Under the pieces are notes generated by a model. It ran no database searches, was not told where the DNA came from, and saw only the letters and a program-made list of their open reading frames with translations. A stretch of 64,000 nucleotides of DNA, from contig JANXSF010000082.1 of NCBI GenBank assembly GCA_025352795.1, positions 1 through 64,000 of the forward strand, read 5' to 3'. Each line of letters opens with the position of its first letter. The stretch's first letter is position 1. This document shows positions 51,078-58,622 of this stretch, one piece after another. Position numbers and translations under genes: made by a program. Origin of the DNA: Acidobacteriota bacterium (GTDB lineage Bacteria > Acidobacteriota > Terriglobia > Bryobacterales > Bryobacteraceae).

Positions 51078-52787
51078 ATGCTCATCCAACTTTCGTGGAT
51101 TGATTTTCTGCTGTTGGCCATCTACGCAGTCTTCACGTTAGGTGTGGGCTTTGCGTTGAAACGCTCGATCAACTCCAGTGATGACTTCTTTCTGTCGGGC
51201 CGCTCCATACCTGCATGGATAACTGGTTTGGCGTTCCTATCGGCAAATTTAGGGGCACAGGAAGTAATCGGAATGGCCGCGTCTGGTGCCAAGTACGGCA
51301 TGATGACCAGCCATTTTTATTGGGTGGGCGCGGTGCCGGCCATGGTGTTTGTGGGCGTGTTTATGATCCCGTTTTACTACGGTTCCAAGGCACGCTCAGT
51401 ACCTGAGTACTTGAAAATGCGGTTCGATGAAAAGACGCGCGGTCTGAACGCCGTCAGCTTCGCGGTGATGACAATTTTCTCATCGGGCATCAGCATGTAT
51501 GCCATGGGACTGCTGCTGGAAAGCCTGCTCGGTTGGAACCACCATTTCAGCATCTGGTTTTCCGGCGCGTTCGTGCTGGCTTACATATTATTAGGCGGCC
51601 TGACTTCGGCCATTTACAACGAGGTGTTGCAGTTCTTTCTGATCGTCGCCGGTTTCATTCCGCTAGTGTTTCTGGGCTTGCGTGACGTGGGCGGATGGGC
51701 TGGTTTAACAGCACGTCTGGAAAAAGTTTCGACGTCCAACGGATACGGTCCCGGTGCTTACACCAAGGCTTGGGCCTACATGGGCTCTGCCGATCAGAAC
51801 CCGATGGGCGTGGAATGGTTCGGCCTGGTGATGGGCTTGGGCTTTGTACTTTCGTTCGGCTACTGGTGCACCGACTTCCTGGTTGTGCAACGGGCCATGG
51901 CCGCCAACTCCATGTCTGCCGCACGACGCACGCCGCTGATTGCCGCTGTGCCAAAAATGCTGTTTCCTTTTCTAGTGATTTTGCCCGGCATGATCGCCAT
52001 TGCACTTACGTATCAAAGTGGTTCCAGTAGCTTTGCCCTTCCTAAGAAGTTAGATGGCACATTCAATTACGATCTGGCCATTCCCATGATGATGGTGCAA
52101 TATTTCCCATCGGGCATGTTGGGCTTGGGACTTACTGCCTTGCTCGCTTCATTCATGTCAGGCATGGCGGGTAATGTTACAGCGTTCAACACCGTTTGGA
52201 CTTACGACATTTACCAGGCGTACATCAAGAAAGATGGTGACGATAAACATTACTTGAACGTGGGGCGTCAAGCCACTGTGTTCGGCATTGTTGCATCGGT
52301 GGGTGCAGCCTACCTGGCGGCTAGTTTCAACAACATTATGGACATGCTGCAACTGGTGTTCGCGTTTGTCAACGCCCCGCTATTCGCGACTTTCATGTTG
52401 GGCATGTTCTGGAAACGAGCCACTGGTCATGGAGCTTTTACTGGCCTTCTGTCAGGAACCATCGCCGCAGCCATTCATCATGGTTTGACGTTGCCCGGTC
52501 ATGCTGTGGTGGGAATCAAAGGCGGTTGGTTGGGTGCAATAAAAATGTATCCCAGCGAAATGGCCCAAAACTTCTGGACCGCTATCTGGGCGTGGAGCAC
52601 TTGCTTCGTAGTTACTATTATTGTGAGCTTACTTACTAAGCCCAAACCCGGTTCCGAATTGAAGGGTCTGGTATATTCACTTACACCGAAGCAGAGTGAA
52701 GAGGGTCTGTCCTGGTATCAGAAGCCAGGAATAGTAGGGATCGGCGTGCTGGTGTTGATCGTTATTTTGAACTTGATCTTTTTATAA
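51078..52787 (+). CDS. Sodium:solute symporter (SSS/SGLT family), probably sugar
   Basis: 569 aa, about 14 helices. Starts FLLLAIYAVFTLGVGFALKR; family blocks SSDDFFLSGRSIPAWITG, FLSANLGAQEVIGMAASGAK and YWCTDFLVVQRAMAANSMSA. These match SGLT-type sugar transporters (the SGR and QEVIG sodium-site region). Length agrees with SSS sugar carriers (~530-570). Galactokinase and galT follow about 2 kb downstream, so galactose or a related sugar is a fair guess. The stop region (GATCTTTTTATAA) is repeated at 52941-52953, part of the duplication described at 52775. Confidence 0.9.
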   Translation: MLIQLSWIDFLLLAIYAVFTLGVGFALKRSINSSDDFFLSGRSIPAWITGLAFLSANLGAQEVIGMAASGAKYGMMTSHFYWVGAVPAMVFVGVFMIPFYYGSKARSVPEYLKMRFDEKTRGLNAVSFAVMTIFSSGISMYAMGLLLESLLGWNHHFSIWFSGAFVLAYILLGGLTSAIYNEVLQFFLIVAGFIPLVFLGLRDVGGWAGLTARLEKVSTSNGYGPGAYTKAWAYMGSADQNPMGVEWFGLVMGLGFVLSFGYWCTDFLVVQRAMAANSMSAARRTPLIAAVPKMLFPFLVILPGMIAIALTYQSGSSSFALPKKLDGTFNYDLAIPMMMVQYFPSGMLGLGLTALLASFMSGMAGNVTAFNTVWTYDIYQAYIKKDGDDKHYLNVGRQATVFGIVASVGAAYLAASFNNIMDMLQLVFAFVNAPLFATFMLGMFWKRATGHGAFTGLLSGTIAAAIHHGLTLPGHAVVGIKGGWLGAIKMYPSEMAQNFWTAIWAWSTCFVVTIIVSLLTKPKPGSELKGLVYSLTPKQSEEGLSWYQKPGIVGIGVLVLIVILNLIFL

Positions 52788-52957
52788 GCACTAGCTGCAA
52801 TTCTATTCGCAGATGACGCAGATGCGCGCAGATAAAAACCACACAATCAAATCGTCTTCGTTTTATCTGCGCTTATCTGCGTCATCTGCGAATAGAATTG
52901 TAGACATGGAATTCGATATCCGTTTGCCCATTGGGTTGATGATCTTTTTATAAACAC
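52775..52957. repeat. Left copy of a duplicated boundary with a long palindrome
   Basis: CAATTCTATTCGCAGATGACGC (52798-52819, extended to 52823) and its exact reverse complement ending GAATAGAATTG (52875-52900) form 26-base arms. After it comes TAGACATGGAATTCGATATC and CGTTTGCCCATTGGGTTGAT (the first 36 bases of the 54490 gene), then GATCTTTTTATAAACAC (52941-52957), a repeat of the symporter's end at 52775-52791. The right copy is at 54412-54525. Confidence 0.85.
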
Positions 52958-53019
52958 TTGGCGGTGAAGCGACCCTCTGCTTTCTCCGACGATTCGCAAT
53001 CGTTTATAGTAGAGATGTT

Positions 53020-53241
53020 GTGATCAACCAGTACATCTCACTATGAGTTACTTGAGAACAGCGAAGGCTTCTACGGGTCAATTCCCGAGTTAACAGGAGT
53101 TTGGGCTCAGGCACAGACCTTGGAAGAATGCCGGGAAGAATTGAAATCGGCCCTTGAAGATTGGTTGCTGTTTAGCCTCTCCAGGCATTATCCGATTCCA
53201 GTCATGGGAGACGTCGACTTGGCGATCCGCGAAGTCGCTTG
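53020..53241 (+). pseudogene. HicB antitoxin relic (frameshifted by a small deletion)
   Basis: From GTG at 53020: VINQYIS, the HicB start, then a break, and from 53039 the HicB body in another frame: HYELLENSEGFYGSIPELTG, VWAQAQTLEECREELKSALE, DWLLFSLSRHYPIP. The normal AALRxA segment (about seven codons) is lost and the frame shifts, so the downstream part has no in-frame start. Antitoxin function is lost. Immediately followed by the HicA relic. Confidence 0.8.
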
Positions 53242-53249
53242 AGCATCTC

Positions 53250-53378
53250 CGTGGCTAACAAGTTGACTCCAATCAAGCGCGGAGTTCTAATTGCAAGATT
53301 AAAACGATTCGACTTCGAAGGCCCGTTTTCTGGGGGCAGGCGGGAGTCACTCGCGACGATTGGGACGGAGTGGCTTGA
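53250..53378 (+). pseudogene. HicA toxin relic (internal deletion)
   Basis: From GTG at 53250: MANKLTPIKRGVLIARLKRF, then DFEGPFSGGR, which is the HicA start. The next bases then read in a shifted frame RQAGVTRDDWDGVA, the HicA end. About 28 codons in between, including the catalytic His region (GGKHxFM), are gone and the frame shifts. Cannot be a working mRNA interferase. Confidence 0.8.
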
Positions 53379-53528
53379 ATGAAATTCACCAAAATGCCGA
53401 TTGCGAAAAAAACAGCGGTTGGAACTGACCTAATCGAAGGAATGCAACAGGTGCTGGCGCACGAGAGAGGCAAGATCAAACTGGAACAGGTTTGGCCTAA
53501 GCCCATCGAAGTGAAGGCCTCACATTAG
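53379..53528 (+). pseudogene. XRE-type antitoxin relic (HigA-like), 3'-truncated
   Basis: 49 aa: MKFTKMPIAKKTAVGTDLIE, GMQQVLAHERGKIKLEQVWP, KPIEVKASH. This is the typical N-terminal arm of XRE antitoxins (…LIEGLxExLxHERGEixLxxxxxPxPxxVKA), in which the helix-turn-helix would follow VKA. A stop comes two codons later, so the DNA-binding domain is missing. Starts right at the HicA relic's stop and ends over the TIGR03435 gene's stop. Confidence 0.7.
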
Positions 53529-54373
53529 TTCAGCGTTGGTATCTTCTTTATGCTGTCCACCACCAGCACCTGAACGTTAACCTTGCCAGACTTCAGATGC
53601 AGCCCAAGCTGATTCACAGCAGCGAATATTCTCGACTGTGGATCCTTATCATCGGGATCTAGTGGAGGTGGGATATCAATGACAACGTCATACTTTTCTT
53701 TCAACCCTGTACGATCCTCCACGGTGGATTGCAGAAGTTGCGCCAGCGTTTCCGCTACGTGGTTCATGTTGCTACGCTTCAATTCTCTGCGCATGCTACC
53801 TGGAAGTCCGGGCTTTGGAATTCTCCCCATCAGGCTCTCCACGTTGGGTGGCTCTGAACCGCTTGGGGGATTTTGGGAAGACACCTTCAGGTGTGGCCCA
53901 CCGTTTCCAACTGTCAGCACATACCCTGTTTGTTCCCGAGTGCTGGGATGCGCCCGGAGTGCAAATCGTTCCTGAAGCAGTGTCTGCAGCATCTCGTTCG
54001 CCTGGTCATTCGACGCTTCTGTCGGGATAAGCGCCTCTACATCAAATCTCTTTCCAGAAAGCCATGTCGGGCCAATCAATTGTCGTGTCCGGATGCGGAA
54101 CGCAACGCAAACTAATTGCTCTAATGTATAGCCCCGCATCTCCACCCGTTTCCCGCGAATTGTGACGCCGCCAATTACAGGCAACGCCGTCCGCATATAG
54201 TCCATCCTCTGCGCGAGTTGTTCATCATGCACCTCCGCAGGTTTCACTGTGGCCACTTCGAATTTCGCGGGCGCATTCATCATGCCCACGGCGATCGGAG
54301 CAATCAGCGACGCAATCCCGGCAATTGCTATCGCTGCGTTCTTTCCAAAGTGGCAATGTGGATGGCTGTACAT
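53525..54373 (-). CDS. TIGR03435-family protein
   Basis: 282 aa from the ATG at 54373 (MYSHPHCHFGKNAAIAIAGI); the longer frame to 54595 lies across the palindrome and the next gene. A membrane segment (~12-32) then the family's body: PAKFEVATVKPAEVHDE, then RGYTLEQLVCVAFRIRTRQL, IGPTWLSGKRFDVEALIPTE, LLQERFALRAHPSTREQTGY, VEDRTGLKEKYDVVIDIPP. This family is strongly expanded in Solibacter and relatives, and its role is unknown. It carries the end of the M56-like membrane part seen in fused versions. Lies between the TA relics and the right palindrome. Confidence 0.85.
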   Translation of the reverse strand: MYSHPHCHFGKNAAIAIAGIASLIAPIAVGMMNAPAKFEVATVKPAEVHDEQLAQRMDYMRTALPVIGGVTIRGKRVEMRGYTLEQLVCVAFRIRTRQLIGPTWLSGKRFDVEALIPTEASNDQANEMLQTLLQERFALRAHPSTREQTGYVLTVGNGGPHLKVSSQNPPSGSEPPNVESLMGRIPKPGLPGSMRRELKRSNMNHVAETLAQLLQSTVEDRTGLKEKYDVVIDIPPPLDPDDKDPQSRIFAAVNQLGLHLKSGKVNVQVLVVDSIKKIPTLN

Positions 54374-54411
54374 GTTAGGTAATCTACTACGACCACTGGT
54401 TCCACGCAATC

Positions 54412-54525
54412 CTATCCGCAGATGACGCAGATGCGGCGGTTTCGTTTTATCTGCGCCTATCTGCGTCATCTGCGGATAGAATTGTAGACATGGAATTCGA
54501 TATCCGTTTGCCCATTGGGTTGATG
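54412..54525. repeat. Right copy of the palindrome and boundary duplication
   Basis: CTATCCGCAGATGACGCAGAT (54412-54432) pairs with ATCTGCGTCATCTGCGGATA (54459-54478), then AGAATTGTAGACATGGAATT to TTGGGTTGATG (54525), identical with 52891-52941 apart from the palindrome's centre. It includes the true start of the 54490 gene. Confidence 0.85.
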
Positions 54526-54690
54526 TTCGCCATCTTCGGAACAGTCCTTGCAACCTATGGTCTGCTTTCCGACCCGTCAATTTACCAGCGCTCACTGGGC
54601 ATCAACATGAATTTGAATTGGGGTGCCGTGTTGCTGATCAGCGGATTTGTGCTGCTGTACTTTGGTCGACGGGCAGGGGCTAAGAGTTGA
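54490..54690 (+). CDS. Small membrane protein, 66 aa
   Basis: Two membrane segments: LPIGLMFAIFGTVLATYGLL and WGAVLLISGFVLLYFGRRAG. Starts MEFDIRLP, and the same first twelve codons also stand at 52906-52941, ending in a stop four codons later. Its stop overlaps galK's TTG start by 3 bases (TTGA), so the two are co-translated. Possible membrane partner for galactose uptake; no family known to me. Confidence 0.75.
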   Translation: MEFDIRLPIGLMFAIFGTVLATYGLLSDPSIYQRSLGINMNLNWGAVLLISGFVLLYFGRRAGAKS

Positions 54691-55766
54691 AATTTCGTGC
54701 GCCTGGCCGAGTGAATCTCATCGGCGAACATACCGACTACAACGGGGGCTTCGTCTTGCCAGCGGCCATTCACCTTTCCACCATTGCTGAAGCGTCGGCC
54801 CGTGACGATAACAAGCTGGTACTTCACTCCGCTAACTTTTCGAGTACTCATGAGTTTGATTGCGACGACCAAACGCCACGCGGCAATTGGACTGATTATC
54901 CTCGTGGAGTGTACCTTCAACTTCGACTTTCCGGAGTGAAACTACGTGGTGTTGACCTTTCTGTAACAGGTGAAATTCCGCTTGGTGCAGGGTTGAGTTC
55001 ATCGGCATCGGTGGAGGTTGCCACCGCTGCGGCGCTGCTGCATGTTGCGGGCGAAACCAAGGATCAGAAAGCGCTCGCGTTATTGTGCCAGCGTGCGGAA
55101 AACGAATTCACAGGGGCACGTTGCGGCATTATGGATCAGTTCATTGCAGTGCATGGCGCGGAAGGATGCGCGGTGCTGCTGGATTGTGAAACGTTGGCGC
55201 ATCAAGTGGTGCCGGTGCCCGCAGGCTTGAGTTTGGTGATTGCCAACACCATGGTGAAACACGCCATTGCTGGCGGCGAATACAATCAACGTCGTGCTGA
55301 GTGTGAGAACACCGCGCTATTAATGGGGGTTCCGTCGTTACGCCATGCCACACCCGCACTACTCGCGGCAACGGAGCCCCACCTGACCACTGCCGAATTT
55401 CGTCGCGCCCGCCATAACATCAGTGAGAATGCCCGAGTGCTGCAATTTATCGACGCGGCCCGTAGCAACGATCTGAGAACGTTAGGGGAATTGATGGCCG
55501 CCAGTCATGCCAGCCTTCGTGATGATTTCGAAGTGAGTTGCGCCGAGCTCGATTCTATGGTTGAAGCCGCGCAAGACCTGCCTGGGTTTATTGGTGGGCG
55601 CATGACCGGCGGCGGTTTTGGCGGGTGCACTGTTAACCTTGTAGAGGAAACGCATGCCCCTGAATTCACCGCCAAGTTACACACCGCCTATGAACGGCGC
55701 ACCGGCATTGCTCCGCAAATCATCCTTACTCACGCTTCACTTGGAGTGCACGCTTGCTTGATTTAA
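54687..55766 (+). CDS. galK: Galactokinase
   Basis: 359 aa; TTG start. GHMP kinase with the galactokinase signature GRVNLIGEHTDYNGGFVLPA (~5-25), GAGLSSSASVEVATAAALLH (~105-120, phosphate loop), MDQFIAVHGAEGCAVLLDCE and GGRMTGGGFGGCTVNLVEE (~305-320). Phosphorylates galactose at C1 for the Leloir pathway. Slightly short (normal about 380), but all motifs are present. galT follows with a 13-base overlap, and a sodium:solute symporter lies upstream. Confidence 0.95.
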   Translation: MKFRAPGRVNLIGEHTDYNGGFVLPAAIHLSTIAEASARDDNKLVLHSANFSSTHEFDCDDQTPRGNWTDYPRGVYLQLRLSGVKLRGVDLSVTGEIPLGAGLSSSASVEVATAAALLHVAGETKDQKALALLCQRAENEFTGARCGIMDQFIAVHGAEGCAVLLDCETLAHQVVPVPAGLSLVIANTMVKHAIAGGEYNQRRAECENTALLMGVPSLRHATPALLAATEPHLTTAEFRRARHNISENARVLQFIDAARSNDLRTLGELMAASHASLRDDFEVSCAELDSMVEAAQDLPGFIGGRMTGGGFGGCTVNLVEETHAPEFTAKLHTAYERRTGIAPQIILTHASLGVHACLI

Positions 55767-56779
55767 AGGAACATTCGCACCGTCGTTGGAATCCGTTGCG
55801 CAGGGAGTGGGTGCTGGTTTCGCCGCATCGTGCAACGCGGCCCTGGCAGGGTCAAACGGAAATGCCGACTGTGATTGAGCAGCCTCGTTACGACCCCCAC
55901 TGTTACCTTTGTCCAGGTAATGAACGGGCTGCCGGGCATCGTAACCCGCCCTACGAAACAACATTCGTTTTCGACAACGACTTCGCTGCACTGCAGCCGG
56001 ATTCCCCCGCCGGGCACTTTCAACAAGGGGAACTATTGGTGGCCGAAGGAGCTCCGGGCTATTGCCGCGTCATCTGTTTTTCGGCTCGTCATGATTTGAC
56101 TCTGGCCAATATGAGCCTGTCTGAAATTGGGCGTGTGGTGGATTTGTGGGTGGATCAATACGTGGAATTGGGCAGCAAGCCCGGTGTGCAATCGGTACAG
56201 ATTTTTGAAAATCGTGGCGAGATGATGGGTGCCAGCAACCCGCATCCGCACTGTCAGATTTGGGCCGATGACCGGGTGCCTAATGAGCTGGCGGTGGAGG
56301 TGGCAGCGTTCGATGATTACTGGCATCGGATAGGTCGTTCGCTGTTGGCTGATTATGCTGCGGTGGAAGATGAGCGGGTGGTTTTTGAGAACGATCATTT
56401 CTGGACAGTGGTTCCATTCTGGGCGGTGTGGCCGTTTGAGACGATGATCATCCCCAAAGTTCACATGACCGGCATGGACCAGATGAGCAACGATGAACGT
56501 CAGGGTTTAGCCGAATGCCTGCAACGGCTGACCCGCCGGTATGATGCGTTGTTCGGAGTGCCATTCCCGTATTCGATGGGGTTCCATCAGCGACCGACGG
56601 ATGGGGAAGCGCATGAGGGATTCCATTGGCACGCCCACTTTTATCCGCCGTTATTAAGGTCGGCCACAGTGCGGAAATTCCTGGTTGGGTATGAAATGTT
56701 AGGGATGCCGCAGCGCGATTTCACACCAGAAATGGCTGCGGCAAGGTTACGATATACTGAGGAAGTAATGGGCGGCTAG
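55754..56779 (+). CDS. galT: Galactose-1-phosphate uridylyltransferase
   Basis: 341 aa, TTG start at 55754, overlapping galK by 13 bases. Swaps UMP between UDP-glucose and galactose-1-phosphate. Signature: HRRWNPLRREWVLVSPHRAT, DPHCYLCPGNERAAGH (zinc ligand Cys), ENRGEMMGASNPHPHCQIWA with the active-site His-Pro-His, and FPYSMGFHQRPTDGEAHEGF with HWHAHFYPPLLRS. Zinc and catalytic residues are intact. Its last 10 bases are also the 5' end of tRNA-Ala. An epimerase (galE) is not in this window. Confidence 0.95.
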   Translation: MLDLKEHSHRRWNPLRREWVLVSPHRATRPWQGQTEMPTVIEQPRYDPHCYLCPGNERAAGHRNPPYETTFVFDNDFAALQPDSPAGHFQQGELLVAEGAPGYCRVICFSARHDLTLANMSLSEIGRVVDLWVDQYVELGSKPGVQSVQIFENRGEMMGASNPHPHCQIWADDRVPNELAVEVAAFDDYWHRIGRSLLADYAAVEDERVVFENDHFWTVVPFWAVWPFETMIIPKVHMTGMDQMSNDERQGLAECLQRLTRRYDALFGVPFPYSMGFHQRPTDGEAHEGFHWHAHFYPPLLRSATVRKFLVGYEMLGMPQRDFTPEMAAARLRYTEEVMGG

Positions 56780-56845
56780 CTCAGTTGGGAGAGCGCCACG
56801 TTCGCAACGTGGAGGTCGTGGGTTCGATCCCCACGCCGTCCACCA
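56770..56845 (+). tRNA. tRNA-Ala (anticodon CGC)
   Basis: 76 bases with encoded CCA. Acceptor GGGCGGC/GCCGTCC (one G-U), D arm GCTC/GAGC, anticodon stem CCACG/CGTGG around TTCGCAA, T arm GTGGG-TTCGATC-CCCAC, discriminator A. Starts inside galT (10-base overlap), so transcripts or processing of galT mRNA must coexist with tRNA maturation. Confidence 0.93.
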
Positions 56846-56850
56846 TTACG

Positions 56851-58323
56851 CTACTGTTTCGACCACCATAGGTAGCTGATCGGCAAACCTGTCTTGTTGT
56901 AAAACTCCACAACAACCAAATGACTACCTGCTGTCAAAGTGGTAGAAGCGGTGTATAAACTTGGTGATTGGTCGAACCACTTATCCAACACCTTTGCCCC
57001 ATCAATGAATACTCGTATTCCATCAGATGTGACAGTAGTGAAGTTGTAAGTACCAGTGGAAAAGGTAAAGTTGCCCTGCCAGCGAACTGAAAAATTTGTC
57101 TGAGGCGCAGGTCGCCCAACGTAAGCGTTCGACCAATCGAACATTATTTGAGGGTCCGAGGTGGTTTTGGTTGGGTTGCCAGAAAGCGTTGTGTTTCCGA
57201 AGTAGCAGCCAGCGAAGGTATTGTTTAAAGCTGCAGGGCACGCTGAAGTGCTCACAGGGGTAGGGGCAGGTGTAGTGGCTGACAGGCTATTGCTGGATGC
57301 CGAATAATTCCCCGCTGCGTCGTCCGCTTTAATCAAGTAGGTGTAAGTTGTGCTGGCGACCACCGAAGTGTCGGAATAGCTCAGAGTTGTTCCAGAGACA
57401 TTTCCTTGAACAAAACCGTTACGGATGACTTGGTAGGCGGCTACGCCCACATTGTCTATGCTGGCACCCCAAGATAAGTCTACTTGCGTTGGACTCTTTG
57501 GAACCGCTGTCATGAGTACCGGAGGAGTAGGCGGTTGAGTGTCAAAAGAGTTCACCGTGACGGTAGTCTTCGCCGTTGTCGACCCACCGCTATTCGTGGC
57601 GGTAAGTGTGTAGGTAGTCGTTTTGGTTGGCGTAACTGCCTTGAAACCTTGGTAGGAGACATCGCCTAACCCATTGTCGAGGGTTACGGTAGTAGCATTA
57701 CTGAGATTCCAAGCTAATGTAGTGGAGCTTCCGGCGTTTATGGTGGATGGGACTGAGGTAAAGTTGGAAATCACCGGAGGTGGAGCTGAGGTCGGGCTGA
57801 TAGTTTGATCCTTGAAGGTGCCCATGTCAATCGTCCACGACCATTTCGTACTTGTATTTGCGTTGTACCCCCTTCCGATTCCAACCACTGTATATCCTGG
57901 TTCCCGCATAAAGTTCTGATACAGGTAAGAACACCCTCCGATCGAATTCGGGAAGCAAGTAGTCATCCACTGGTTAAATAGATCCTGTGCGTTTGCCAAT
58001 CCTTCAGCAATTCCTTCCTCTGCGCTGTAGCTATAACCGAAAGCACGAAACCTCGCGTCAGAAAAGCGGCGAAGCGAATCTCTGCTTGAAAAATAATTAT
58101 TGGTTGCCATGTCGGTCGCCATCCACTGGGAGGCATTTTGAAGGGTTACGGAAACTTGGAGTGGAGCAACTCCATACCTGGCCCGAAGGTTATTCATAAG
58201 AGTTAACATAGCCCACTGCTCACTATCCAGCGTTGGGGTTTGCGCCTGCAAAATAGGCTGCATCAAAGCAGCCAAAGAAAGAACCAAACCCGGTACGAAC
58301 GTTTTCAATACTCTGTGCGACAT
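56851..58323 (-). CDS. Secreted CAP-Ig-FN3-PA14 protein
   Basis: 490 aa. Signal peptide ~1-27. CAP/SCP domain (~35-165: MNNLRARYGVAPLQVSVTLQ, NASQWMATDMATNNYFSS, FGYSYSAEEGIAEG, YTVVGIGRGYN). Then an Ig-like repeat (~185-265), a fibronectin type III domain (~270-350: PPTPPVLMTAVPKSPTQVDL, SWGASIDNVGVAAYQVIRNG) and a PA14-like carbohydrate-binding domain (~365-490: VRWQGNFTFSTGTYNFTTVT, SDGIRVFIDGAKVLDKWFDQ). Probably cell-surface or secreted and sugar-binding. CAP domains alone rarely show enzyme activity. Stop lies 5 bases from the tRNA 3' end (convergent). Confidence 0.88.
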   Translation of the reverse strand: MSHRVLKTFVPGLVLSLAALMQPILQAQTPTLDSEQWAMLTLMNNLRARYGVAPLQVSVTLQNASQWMATDMATNNYFSSRDSLRRFSDARFRAFGYSYSAEEGIAEGLANAQDLFNQWMTTCFPNSIGGCSYLYQNFMREPGYTVVGIGRGYNANTSTKWSWTIDMGTFKDQTISPTSAPPPVISNFTSVPSTINAGSSTTLAWNLSNATTVTLDNGLGDVSYQGFKAVTPTKTTTYTLTATNSGGSTTAKTTVTVNSFDTQPPTPPVLMTAVPKSPTQVDLSWGASIDNVGVAAYQVIRNGFVQGNVSGTTLSYSDTSVVASTTYTYLIKADDAAGNYSASSNSLSATTPAPTPVSTSACPAALNNTFAGCYFGNTTLSGNPTKTTSDPQIMFDWSNAYVGRPAPQTNFSVRWQGNFTFSTGTYNFTTVTSDGIRVFIDGAKVLDKWFDQSPSLYTASTTLTAGSHLVVVEFYNKTGLPISYLWWSKQ

Positions 58324-58558
58324 AGTTATATATGATTCCTCAACAGTAAATTTGACACTTTAGTACTTCGGAATGAATCGATCTAAAACTTTAGTTCGGG
58401 CACTAAAATGCCTAATCTTGCGCCGGAATCGTCTTAGTCTTCTTCAATCAGTGGGGTGAGGGTTAGGACGGGGTTACGTCTTTCTATCTCCATGTCAGTA
58501 TAGTGTGCGGGATGGTCCAAAACTCTCAATACGAGCAAAGTTTAATGGCGAAATGATG

Positions 58559-58590
58559 CGGGGAGCGCATACCTACATTTGCGCTCCCCC
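58559..58590 (-). terminator. Hairpin after the large repeat protein gene
   Basis: GGGGAGCGCA (58560-58569), a ten-base loop, TGCGCTCCCC (58580-58589). Lies 33-64 bases beyond the stop of 58623-62000. On minus it is followed by CATCATTTCG, only a weak T-run, so it may be a terminator or just a structured end. Confidence 0.5.
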
Positions 58591-58622
58591 GTGGACTCCA
58601 CCTCAACTGTGCCCACAAGCTT

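Noticed and set aside
53273-53506. 77-aa minus frame
   Set aside because: Antisense to the HicA and HigA relics.
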